Shown here: positions 18,061 to 25,879 of the stretch, one piece after another | Layout of the letters: every line of letters begins with the position of its first letter | Numbering within the stretch: the stretch's first letter is position 1 | Assembly: GCF_023617245.1 (NCBI RefSeq) | Contig: NZ_CP067396.1 | Span: 3,038,001-3,102,000 of the forward strand | Length of the DNA stretch: 64,000 nucleotides | Source: Lysobacter enzymogenes | GTDB lineage: Bacteria; Pseudomonadota; Gammaproteobacteria; Xanthomonadales; Xanthomonadaceae | Direction: 5' to 3' | Notes under the pieces: generated by a model | Databases searched by the model: none | Seen by the model: only the letters and a program-made list of their open reading frames with translations | What the model was told of the DNA's origin: nothing | Program-made: the position numbers and the translations under genes

Positions 18061-18591
18061 ATGGCGGGCGCCGGCATGCGCGACTGCGGCGAGGACGAGC
18101 GTCCGCCGGGACTGGCGGAACTGCTGATCCGCGAGCGCCCGGCGCTGTTGCGCCTGGTCCAGCGGATACTCGGCGGCGACCATGCCGCCGAAGATGTGGT
18201 CCAGGCGGTGTGGCTCAAGCTGCGCAACGTCGGCGACGCCAGCGCCATCGACAACCCGCGCGCCTATCTGTTCAAGCTCGCGGCGAATCTGGCGACCGAT
18301 TGGGGACGCGAGCGCACGCGCCGCAGCCAGTTGCTGGCCGAGCACTATCTTTGGGGCCCGGACGAAGCGCTGTCGGCCGAGGAGCAGGCCATGGCTCAGG
18401 ACGAATTGCAGCGCGTGCTGGCCGCCGCCGGACGGCTGCCCGAGCCGACCCGCACCATCTTCCGGCTCAATCGCCTGCAGGGCCTGACCCAGGCCGAGAT
18501 TGCGCGACGCCTAGGGGTGTCGGTGACGACCGTGGAAAACCACGTCCGCGCCGCCTTGCAACGCCTGGCCCACGCGCGCGCGGGACGGTGA
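18061..18591 (+). CDS. ECF sigma factor, FecI-like
   Basis: A 176-residue extracytoplasmic-function sigma factor. Region 2 is recognisable in HAAEDVVQAVWLKLRN and NPRAYLFKLAANLATD, and region 4 ends with the helix-turn-helix LTQAEIARRLGVSVTTVENH. The start is uncertain: ATG at 18025, 18061 or 18076 are all in frame and none has a strong ribosome site; I chose 18061 for length. It is followed by a FecR-like anti-sigma gene and an STN-containing receptor, the standard cell-surface-signalling order, so it should switch on the receptor when the receptor binds its ligand. A heme signal is inferred from neighbours. Confidence 0.9.
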   Translation: MAGAGMRDCGEDERPPGLAELLIRERPALLRLVQRILGGDHAAEDVVQAVWLKLRNVGDASAIDNPRAYLFKLAANLATDWGRERTRRSQLLAEHYLWGPDEALSAEEQAMAQDELQRVLAAAGRLPEPTRTIFRLNRLQGLTQAEIARRLGVSVTTVENHVRAALQRLAHARAGR

Positions 18592-18685
18592 ATCGTCTTG
18601 GGCAACGCACCGGTCTTGGGTAAAGCGCCCGCTCGAACGTCTTGATCTCGATACCGCCTTCGCCGACGCACCGCCCTCGCCCGCC

Positions 18686-19675
18686 ATGAGCCAGCCGCCC
18701 GCCTTCGCCATCGCCGACGCCGAACCCATCCGCGCGCAAGCGCGCGAGTGGATCGCGTGGCTCGCTTCGGGCGCTGCCGACGAAGCCGGCCTGGGCGAGT
18801 TCGAACGCTGGCTGCAGCGCCCCGGCCACCGCCGCGCGTTCGAACGCGAGCGGCAGTTGTGGCGCAGCCTCGGGCCCAGGCCCGCGGCGCAAGGCTCGGC
18901 GGCGACATTGCGGCCGCGCGCGGGCCGCCGCGGCCGCTGGCGCCCGGCCCTGGCCGCGGCGGCCGTGCTGGTGCTGGCGCTGGCTTCGCCCGAGGCATGG
19001 TTGCGGCTGCGCGCCGACCATCGCAGCGCCCACGCCGCCGAAACCGTCGCCCTGCCCGACGGCAGCCGCGCCGTGCTCGACGCCGACAGCGCGATCGCAA
19101 TCCAGTACGACCGCGACCAGCGTCGCGTCGAACTGCTGCGCGGTCGGGTGTGGTTCGAAGTCGCCGCCGATCCGGCCCGGCGCTTCGCCGTGGTCGCGGG
19201 GGATGGCGTGATCGAAGACATTTCCACCGCGTTCGCGGTCGCCGACGACGCCGGGCGCATCGAAACCGCGGTGAGCCAGGGCCGGGTGCGGGTGGCGGCC
19301 GCGGCGGACGGCGGCTGGACGTATCTCGATGCCGGCCAGCGCGCCGCGTACGGCCAAGGCCGCGGCGTGGCCCGATTGAACGACGTGCCGGCCGACGGCA
19401 TCGGCGGCTGGCGCCAGGGCGAACTGCTGCTGGACGACGCCGCGGTCGACGTCGCGGTGCGCGAACTCGCGCGCTACCGCGCCGGCCCGATCCTGGTCCG
19501 CGGCGACCTACGCGCCTTGCCCAGGGTCAGCGCGGCCTTGCGCATCGGCCGGCCCGAGCAGGCGCTCGACGCGTTGGCCGCGAGCGCCGGCCTGTCGGTG
19601 ACCCGGCTGCCGTTCGGCGTGGCGATCGTGCAGCCGATCCCGACGCCCGCGCCGGCGCCGTCCTCGGTGCGCTGA
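18686..19675 (+). CDS. FecR-like anti-sigma factor
   Basis: A 329-residue single-pass regulator. The N-terminal cytoplasmic part (AREWIAWLASGAADEAGLGEFERWL, residues ~20-45) is the DUF4880-like segment that binds the sigma factor. One membrane helix follows (ALAAAAVLVLALASPEAWL, ~90-110), then the periplasmic FecR domain (LPDGSRAVLDADSAI, RVWFEVAADPARRFAV). It would carry the signal from the STN domain of the downstream receptor to the sigma factor encoded 94 bp upstream. The C-terminal 15 residues are Pro/Ala-rich. Confidence 0.9.
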   Translation: MSQPPAFAIADAEPIRAQAREWIAWLASGAADEAGLGEFERWLQRPGHRRAFERERQLWRSLGPRPAAQGSAATLRPRAGRRGRWRPALAAAAVLVLALASPEAWLRLRADHRSAHAAETVALPDGSRAVLDADSAIAIQYDRDQRRVELLRGRVWFEVAADPARRFAVVAGDGVIEDISTAFAVADDAGRIETAVSQGRVRVAAAADGGWTYLDAGQRAAYGQGRGVARLNDVPADGIGGWRQGELLLDDAAVDVAVRELARYRAGPILVRGDLRALPRVSAALRIGRPEQALDALAASAGLSVTRLPFGVAIVQPIPTPAPAPSSVR

Positions 19676-19886
19676 GCGCCGACTCGGCAAAGCGAGGCGC
19701 CCGGCGCGGTACCGATCCGCCGTCGCGGCGGCGCCGATTGGTTCGGACGCGAAATCGATCTTGGGGTCGGCGCGGCCTCGCCCGTCTTATCCAGCGAACG
19801 TACCCGCCGCCGCCACGTACGCCGCCGTGCCCGCTTGCGCGCGGGCGAGCCGCAACCGCGGCGCCGACTTTCCGACAGGTTTCTTC

Positions 19887-22811
19887 ATGCCCACTTCCGT
19901 CCACCCGGGCGCGCTGCCGCGCCCGTCCCGCCTGTGCATCGCCTTGCTCGCCGCGGTCATGGCCGCGAGCGCCCTGCCCGCCGCCGCCCAGACCGGCGCC
20001 GCGCCGGCCGCCGCCGCGGTGCGCCGTTTCGATATTCCCGCGCAACCCCTGGTGTCGGCGCTGCGCGCCTACATGCGCCAATCCGGCGTGCAGGTCGCTT
20101 ATGCCGCGACCCTCGCCGAAGGCGCGGTGTCGACCGCGGTGGCCGGCGAACTCGATGCGGACGCCGCGCTCGCGCAACTGCTGCGCGGCACCGGCCTGAG
20201 CGTGCGCCGGGTCGGCGCGGACGCCGTCGCGCTGGAGAAGGCCGCCGCGGTCGCCGGCGATGTGATCGTTACCGACACCCTGCGCGTCGGCGGCGAGCGC
20301 GACCTCGCCGGCGGCGCGGGCGTCGCCAGCGACGAAGCGCGCCTGCTCGACACCTATCGCAATCCCGGTTCCAGCCACTACATCGCCCGCGAAACCATCG
20401 AGCGCTTCCGCGGCGCCTCCGCCGCCGACATCGTCAAGGGCGTGGCCGGCGTCACCGCCGGCGACCCGCGCACCGCCAACGCGCTGGACGTCAACATCCG
20501 CGGCATCCAGGGCCAGAGCCGGGTGCCGGTGATCGTCGACGGCGGCCAGTCGACGATGGACACCTACCGCGGCTACGCCGGCCAGTCGCAGCGCACGTAT
20601 CTGGACCCGGACCTGATTTCCAGCCTCACCATCACCAAGGGCCCGAGCCTGCAGGCCAACGCGTCCGGCGGCATCGGCGGCGTGGTCGAGATGGAAACGC
20701 TCAAGGCCGACGACGTGCTGCGCGAAGGCCGCGACTGGGGCCTGCGCCTGCGCGGCGGCGCCTCCAACGCCAGCGCGCGCGACCTGCCCGCGTACAACGA
20801 CCTGCCGCGCCACGACCGCAACGCGCTCGGCGGCGGCTTCGGCAACATCGCCGCGGCGGCGCGCTGGGATCGCTTCGACCTGGTCGCCGCCTACGCCTGG
20901 CGCGACACAGGCAACTATTTCTCCGGCCGCCACGGCTACGACGATTTTCCGCAGACCCGCCGCACCCTGGCGCCGCTGAACCCGCCGCGCACCGAAGTGT
21001 TCAACACCTCGGCCAAGTCCGAATCGGTCCTGCTCAAGGGCACTTGGCGCATCGACGACGCGCAGACGCTGGAGGCGGGCTATCGCCGTTTCGACGGCGA
21101 ACAGGGCGAGATCATGGCCTCGCAGATCATCCGGGTGAACCGCGATATCGTGCCGCAGTGGGACCCCGGCCGCATCGGCATGGACGCCTACAGCCTGCGC
21201 TACCGCTTCGACCCCGACAGCGAACGGGTCGACCTGCGCGTCAACGCCTGGTACACCGACGCCGACAGCCGCATGTACAACGGCCTGACCGGCATCACCC
21301 CGTGGTATTTCCAGCGCCGCACCGAGTGGTACGACGGCCCGACCTTCAACACCGATCCGGGCTACAAGGACGCGTACCGGAACAACCTGCGCCAGCAGCG
21401 CTTCGGCCTCGACGCCAGCAACACCACCCGGCTGAGCGCGGGCGCCGGCAAGGTGACCCTGGATTACGGCCTGTCCTACAGCGAAGAGGACATCGGTCCG
21501 GGCAAGGACTCGCCGATCCTGCACGACGACCTGATCAACAACCGCTTCCTGCGCAACGCGCAGCGCAAGGAATACAGCGCGGTGTTCTCGGCCAAGTGGC
21601 AACCCGACGAGCATTGGGAACTGCTCGCCGGCGGCCGTTACAGCCGCGTCAGCGTGCACGACCGCAACCGCCTGGCCACGGTCGCGGAAACCGCGAGCAT
21701 CGGCCAGTACCGCTACACCGAACTGCTCAACGGCAATCCGAACCTGCCGGCGTGGCGGGCCAAGCGCGTCGCCCTGCTGAACTGGTATCCCGACGCCAAC
21801 GGCCAGTTCACCCGGGCCTCGCTGCTGGCCTCGCCGTACAAGCGCGGCACCGTCGCCGACATCGCCGGCTGGAATTTCTTCGACGCCGATCCGGCCGAGG
21901 ACTTGATCGTGCCGGTCAAGTGGAACTGGTCGCAGCCGATCCGCCGCCGCGACAGCGCCTTCACCCCGACCGCCAGCGTCGCCTATCGCTTCGACGACGA
22001 CAGCATGGTCTACGCCAAGTACGCCGAGGGCGTGAAGCTGCCGAGCCTGTTCGAGACCACGCTGGGCCTGTTCACCGCGGCCAAGCCGGTCGGCGAACTC
22101 AAGCCCGAACGCGCCAAGACCCTGGAAATCGGCGCCAGCACGATCCGCCACGGCCTGTTCGTCGACGGCGACCGCGCCGCGTTCAAGCTGGCTTACTTCG
22201 ACACCCGCATCGACGATCTGATCACCCGCGATTACCGCACCCTGTCGGCCGGGCTGATCCGCAACGTCGACCGCTTCAAGGTCTCCGGCGTCGAGTTCCA
22301 GTCCAGCTACGACAGCGGCCTGGTGTTCGCCGACCTGTCGGCGCACTACTACTTCCAGGCCAAGACCTGCGCGCCCGACATCGCCGCCGAGCGCCGCGAG
22401 TACGGCCGCCAGCGCAAGATCGCCGAACTGATCGGCACGCCGGACTGCGTCGACGGCGGCTTCGAGGGCTCCTACACCAACACCCAGAACCCGCCGCGCT
22501 ACAACGTCAACCTGACCGTCGGCCTGCGCCCGTTCGACGAACGCTTCACCGTCGGCATGCGCGCGGTGCACAACGCCGGGCCGATCAGCAAGCTCGACAA
22601 GGAATGGAACGTCGGTCTGTCGGCGATCCAGCAGCTGTACCGCGCCGCGACCATCGTCGACGTGTTCGCCAGCTGGCAGGTCAGCGAGCAGTTCGCGGTC
22701 GACTTCAACCTCGACAACGCCGGCGACCGCTACTACCTCGACCCGCTCGCGCTCGGCGTGCTGCCCGCGCCCGGCCGCACCGCGCGGCTGGCGTTCACCT
22801 ACCGCTATTGA
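19887..22811 (+). CDS. STN-containing TonB-dependent receptor/transducer (probable heme or heme-carrier receptor)
   Basis: A 974-residue receptor. A signal peptide (LCIALLAAVMAASALPAAAQ) is followed by a Secretin/TonB N-terminal signalling domain at about residues 45-120 (FDIPAQPLVSALRAYMRQSG), a plug (VNIRGIQGQSRVPVIVDGG, TITKGPSLQANASGGIGG) and a large barrel ending LAFTYRY. The STN domain marks it as the sensor of the sigma/FecR pair immediately upstream. I chose the ATG at 19887 because it starts the signal peptide; the frame is open upstream to 19761. The heme oxygenase gene starts 12 bp after its stop. Heme is the likely ligand by context, not by a motif I can point to. Confidence 0.9.
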   Translation: MPTSVHPGALPRPSRLCIALLAAVMAASALPAAAQTGAAPAAAAVRRFDIPAQPLVSALRAYMRQSGVQVAYAATLAEGAVSTAVAGELDADAALAQLLRGTGLSVRRVGADAVALEKAAAVAGDVIVTDTLRVGGERDLAGGAGVASDEARLLDTYRNPGSSHYIARETIERFRGASAADIVKGVAGVTAGDPRTANALDVNIRGIQGQSRVPVIVDGGQSTMDTYRGYAGQSQRTYLDPDLISSLTITKGPSLQANASGGIGGVVEMETLKADDVLREGRDWGLRLRGGASNASARDLPAYNDLPRHDRNALGGGFGNIAAAARWDRFDLVAAYAWRDTGNYFSGRHGYDDFPQTRRTLAPLNPPRTEVFNTSAKSESVLLKGTWRIDDAQTLEAGYRRFDGEQGEIMASQIIRVNRDIVPQWDPGRIGMDAYSLRYRFDPDSERVDLRVNAWYTDADSRMYNGLTGITPWYFQRRTEWYDGPTFNTDPGYKDAYRNNLRQQRFGLDASNTTRLSAGAGKVTLDYGLSYSEEDIGPGKDSPILHDDLINNRFLRNAQRKEYSAVFSAKWQPDEHWELLAGGRYSRVSVHDRNRLATVAETASIGQYRYTELLNGNPNLPAWRAKRVALLNWYPDANGQFTRASLLASPYKRGTVADIAGWNFFDADPAEDLIVPVKWNWSQPIRRRDSAFTPTASVAYRFDDDSMVYAKYAEGVKLPSLFETTLGLFTAAKPVGELKPERAKTLEIGASTIRHGLFVDGDRAAFKLAYFDTRIDDLITRDYRTLSAGLIRNVDRFKVSGVEFQSSYDSGLVFADLSAHYYFQAKTCAPDIAAERREYGRQRKIAELIGTPDCVDGGFEGSYTNTQNPPRYNVNLTVGLRPFDERFTVGMRAVHNAGPISKLDKEWNVGLSAIQQLYRAATIVDVFASWQVSEQFAVDFNLDNAGDRYYLDPLALGVLPAPGRTARLAFTYRY

Positions 22812-22822
22812 CGGCCGACCGC

Positions 22823-23416
22823 ATGTCCGACATCGCCACCGAACCCGACTCCAGCACGCGCAGCCAGCGGCTCAAGGCCGCCACCCACGCCACCCACGAC
22901 CGCCTCGACCGGCGCATCATGGCCGGCGACATTTTCGCCAACCGCGACAATTTCGCCCGCTTCCTGCGCGTGCAGTACCGTTTCCATTGCGACATCGACG
23001 GTCTGTACGCGAATGCCGCGCTGGCGGCGCTGGTGCCGGATCTGCCCGGCCGCCGGCGCCTGCCGCAGATCGCCAGCGATCTGCGCGACCTCGGCCAGCC
23101 GCTGCCGCCGTTCGCGGTCGCGGCGGTGCGCGCCGACCTGCCGCTGGCGGCGGCGCTGGGTTGGCTGTACGTCGCCGAAGGCTCCAACCTCGGCGGCAGC
23201 GTGCTGTACAAGCTGGCGGCCAAGCTGGGCCTCAACAGCGGGTTCGGCGCGCGCCACCTGGCCGCGCATCCCGACGGCGTGGCCCGGCACTGGCGCGGCT
23301 TCACCGCGGCGCTGGACTCGGTCGCGCTGAGCCGCGCGCAGGAGGACGAAGCCATCGCCGGCGCCGAGGCGGCGTTCCAGCGCGTGCGCGCCCACGTCGA
23401 GGACGAGTTCGCGTGA
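22823..23416 (+). CDS. biliverdin-producing heme oxygenase
   Basis: A 197-residue soluble enzyme that opens heme to biliverdin, CO and free iron. The proximal heme ligand lies in the family motif ATHATHDRLDRRIMAGD near residue 25, and the distal helix glycines appear in GWLYVAEGSNLGGSVLYK. Its length matches HemO/BphO-type bacterial enzymes. It lies 12 bp after the STN receptor and is followed by DUF454, exbB, exbD and tonB, giving a receptor-to-iron-release operon. It could instead supply biliverdin to a phytochrome, but no phytochrome gene is in this window. Confidence 0.92.
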   Translation: MSDIATEPDSSTRSQRLKAATHATHDRLDRRIMAGDIFANRDNFARFLRVQYRFHCDIDGLYANAALAALVPDLPGRRRLPQIASDLRDLGQPLPPFAVAAVRADLPLAAALGWLYVAEGSNLGGSVLYKLAAKLGLNSGFGARHLAAHPDGVARHWRGFTAALDSVALSRAQEDEAIAGAEAAFQRVRAHVEDEFA

Positions 23417-23453
23417 ATCGGCGCGCGTCGGCCGAATCCGCGGAACCGCGCTG

Positions 23454-23840
23454 ATGCGCTGGTTGTGGTTCGCACTGGGTTGGGCGATGGTCGCGCTCGG
23501 CGTGATCGGCGCCCTGCTGCCGGTGATGCCGACGACGATCTTCCTGATCCTCGCGGTCGCTTGTTTCGCCCGCAGTTCGCCGAAGTTCGAACGCCGCCTG
23601 CTCGAATACCCGCGTTACGGCCCGGCGCTGCGCCTGTGGCGCGAGCAAGGGGCGATCTCGCGCAAGGGCAAACTGTTCGCCGGTCTCGGCATGACGCTCG
23701 GCTTCGTCCTGTTCTGGTGGGGCGCGCATCCCTCGCGGGCGCTCGCGCTCGGCGTCGGCCTGGGCTTCGCCGCCAGCGCCGCCTATGTGCTGTCGCGGCC
23801 GGCGCCGCGCCCCATTCCACCCGATGCGCCGCGATGCTGA
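23454..23840 (+). CDS. DUF454 (YbaN-like) inner-membrane protein
   Basis: A 128-residue membrane protein with the DUF454 hallmark LGVIGALLPVMPTTIFLILA near the N-terminus and the following CFARSSPKFERRLL...YGPALRLWRE block. There are two to four membrane helices. Its biochemical role is not known. It lies 37 bp after the heme oxygenase gene and before exbB in the same run, so a part in heme or iron handling is a reasonable but unproven inference. Confidence 0.85.
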   Translation: MRWLWFALGWAMVALGVIGALLPVMPTTIFLILAVACFARSSPKFERRLLEYPRYGPALRLWREQGAISRKGKLFAGLGMTLGFVLFWWGAHPSRALALGVGLGFAASAAYVLSRPAPRPIPPDAPRC

Positions 23841-23910
23841 GCCGCGCATCGTCTTTCCTTTCCTGCGAAGGCCGCCGCGCGCGGCCGCTCGCTTTCAGTG
23901 CGAACCGACC

Positions 23911-24630
23911 ATGAGCTTGCCTACCGACGTATCCGCCGCCGCGCTGACCCCGTGGCAGATGTACCTGACCGCCGACCCCGTGGTGAAGGCGGTGATGATC
24001 GCGCTGGCGCTGGCGTCGGTCGCCAGTTGGACCGTGCTGGTGGCCAAGAGCTGGGAGCTGTCGCGCCTGCACCGGGGTCTGCGCCGGGCCCGCGCGGCGT
24101 TGTTGGACGCGGCGCAATTGCCGTCCGATAGCGGCGATCAAGCCCTGCGCGACGGCGCCGCGCGCGACCTGATCGAAGCCGCGCGCAGCGAACTGCGGCT
24201 CTGCGGCGGCGGCTTCGATCCGGCCGGCATCAAGGAACGCATCGGCTCGCGCCTGGAGCGGATCGAACTGGCGCACGCGCGGCAATGGCGCAAGGGCGTC
24301 GGCCTGCTCGCCAGCATCGGCGCGATCGCGCCGTTCGTGGGCTTGTTCGGCACCGTGTGGGGGATCATGAACAGCTTCGTCGGCATCGCTCACGCCAACG
24401 CGACCAGCCTGGCGGTGGTCGCGCCGGGCATCGCCGAGGCCTTGCTGGCGACGGCGTTGGGTTTGGTCGCGGCGATTCCGGCGGTGGCGATCTACAACCA
24501 CTTCACCCGCGCGCTCGCCGGCCTGCGCGCCACCCTCGGCGACGTATCGGCGAGCGTGCAGCAGTCAGTGTCGCGCGATCTCGACCGGCCGCACGGACGC
24601 GCAGCCGCGGCCGTCGCGGCCGCGCGTTGA
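23911..24630 (+). CDS. exbB: ExbB-type proton channel subunit
   Basis: A 239-residue MotA/TolQ/ExbB-family protein. The first helix is near residues 25-45 (VKAVMIALALASVASWTVLV). The conserved pair of helices lies in GLLASIGAIAPFVGLFGTVWG and GIAEALLATALGLVAAIPAVA. With ExbD and TonB encoded directly downstream it should use proton flow to energise the TonB-dependent receptors of this locus. I chose the ATG at 23911 as the first Met before the first helix; a longer in-frame extension has no family similarity. Confidence 0.92.
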   Translation: MSLPTDVSAAALTPWQMYLTADPVVKAVMIALALASVASWTVLVAKSWELSRLHRGLRRARAALLDAAQLPSDSGDQALRDGAARDLIEAARSELRLCGGGFDPAGIKERIGSRLERIELAHARQWRKGVGLLASIGAIAPFVGLFGTVWGIMNSFVGIAHANATSLAVVAPGIAEALLATALGLVAAIPAVAIYNHFTRALAGLRATLGDVSASVQQSVSRDLDRPHGRAAAAVAAAR

Positions 24631-24640
24631 GGGTCGGGCG

Positions 24641-25066
24641 ATGGCGATCCGCACCGCGCGCCACGACGAGGACGCGCTCGAAGAACACCATGAAATCAAC
24701 GTCACGCCGTTCATCGACGTGATGCTGGTGCTGCTGATCGTGTTCATGGTGGCCGCGCCGCTGGCGACCGTGGACACGCCGGTGGAGCTGCCGGCGAGCG
24801 CGGCGAAAGCGCAGCCGCGCGAACCCGAGCCGGTGTTCCTGAGCGTGCAGGCCGATCTGTCGCTGCGCCTGGGCGAGGCGGCGGTGACGCGCGAAAGCCT
24901 GGCCCCGGCGCTGCAGCGCGCCACCGGCGGCGACCGCGAGCGGCGCATCTACCTGCGCGCCGACAAACGCGTGGCCTACGGCGATCTGATGCAGACGATG
25001 AACGCGCTGCAGACCGCCGGCTATCTCAAGATCGCCCTGGTCGGCCTGGAGCCGGCGACGCCGTGA
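24641..25066 (+). CDS. exbD: ExbD-type energy transducer subunit
   Basis: A 141-residue ExbD/TolR protein. A short cytoplasmic tail leads to a single helix with the essential membrane Asp in NVTPFIDVMLVLLIVFMVAA. The periplasmic domain ends ALQTAGYLKIALVG, as in the family. It starts 10 bp after exbB and its TGA overlaps the GTG start of tonB, so the three are co-translated. Confidence 0.93.
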   Translation: MAIRTARHDEDALEEHHEINVTPFIDVMLVLLIVFMVAAPLATVDTPVELPASAAKAQPREPEPVFLSVQADLSLRLGEAAVTRESLAPALQRATGGDRERRIYLRADKRVAYGDLMQTMNALQTAGYLKIALVGLEPATP

Positions 25067-25797
25067 GCCCGCGCGCGCGCGAACGCTGGCGTTGGCTGTG
25101 CAGCCTCGGCGCGGTGCTGGCCGTGCACGGCGCGGCCGCGGCGGCCGCGTTGTGGTGGTCTGCGCGCGAACCGCTGCAACCGCAAACGCTGCCGGCCGCC
25201 GCGGTGATGGTGGAACTGGCGCCGACGCCGCAAGCGCCGCCGGCGCCGCCCAAGCAACTGCCGCCGGGTCCGCGACAGCGCGAGCAGCATCGCGCAGCGA
25301 CACCGCCGCGGCCACAGCCGCGACTGCAGGCGCCGCCTACGGCCGATGCCGACGTCGAACTGCCGCCGCCCGCGCCGACGCCTGCCCCGCCCGCGCCCGC
25401 CGATCCGGCCGATGTCGCCGCGACCTTGGCCCCGCCCGATCTGCCGGCGCCCGCCGCGACGACTTACGCGGCCCCGCAAAGCGTGTCGGGCCGGCGCGAC
25501 GACGCGGTCGCGCAGTGGCAGAACCTGTTGCTCGGGCATCTGGAGAAATTCCGCCGCTACCCGCGTCAGGCGCAGCGCCTGAACCAGCAGGGCGTGGCCT
25601 ATGTGCGCTTCGCCGTCGACCGCGGCGGCGCGGTCTCGCAGATCCGCATCGGCCGCAGCAGCGGCTATCCGGCGCTCGATGCGGGCACCCTGGAGACCGT
25701 GCGTCTGGCCGCGCCGGTGCCGGCGCCGCCGGCGCAGATCCAGGGCGATCCGGTCGAGGTGATGGTGCCGGTGGCGTTCTTCATCCGCGGCCGCTGA
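25063..25797 (+). CDS. tonB: TonB protein
   Basis: A 244-residue TonB. There is one N-terminal helix (LCSLGAVLAVHGAAAAAALWW), a long Pro-rich periplasm-spanning region (residues ~48-135, PxP repeats), then the conserved C-terminal domain (FRRYPRQAQRLNQQGVAYVR, PALDAGTLETVR). The GTG start overlaps the exbD stop (GTGA). Xanthomonadaceae usually carry several tonB genes; this one is dedicated by position to the heme locus. Confidence 0.93.
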   Translation: MSPRARERWRWLCSLGAVLAVHGAAAAAALWWSAREPLQPQTLPAAAVMVELAPTPQAPPAPPKQLPPGPRQREQHRAATPPRPQPRLQAPPTADADVELPPPAPTPAPPAPADPADVAATLAPPDLPAPAATTYAAPQSVSGRRDDAVAQWQNLLLGHLEKFRRYPRQAQRLNQQGVAYVRFAVDRGGAVSQIRIGRSSGYPALDAGTLETVRLAAPVPAPPAQIQGDPVEVMVPVAFFIRGR

Positions 25798-25800
25798 CGG

Positions 25801-25827
25801 CGATGCGCGGGCGTCCGCGGCGCATCG
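25801..25827. terminator. convergent hairpin between tonB and the ABC exporter
   Basis: An 8-bp stem (CGATGCGC / GCGCATCG) with an 11-nt loop lies in the 82-bp gap between two convergent genes, so it could serve both strands. Confidence 0.5.
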
Positions 25828-25879
25828 CGCGCAAGCGCCTTGCCTGCCGCCGGTCCGTGCGCAAGACGCTCGCCGCGCG

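Noticed and set aside
18593..18650. Possible repeats (GTCTTGGG recurring) between sigma and anti-sigma genes
   Set aside because: Only two loose copies with uneven spacing; not enough to call a functional repeat.
19527..22571. Long minus-strand frame opposite the STN receptor, and similar antisense frames at 15498-17867 and 57889-61044
   Set aside because: Composition is Val/Ala/Gly/Arg-biased without motifs, while the opposite strand encodes complete recognisable proteins with ribosome sites.
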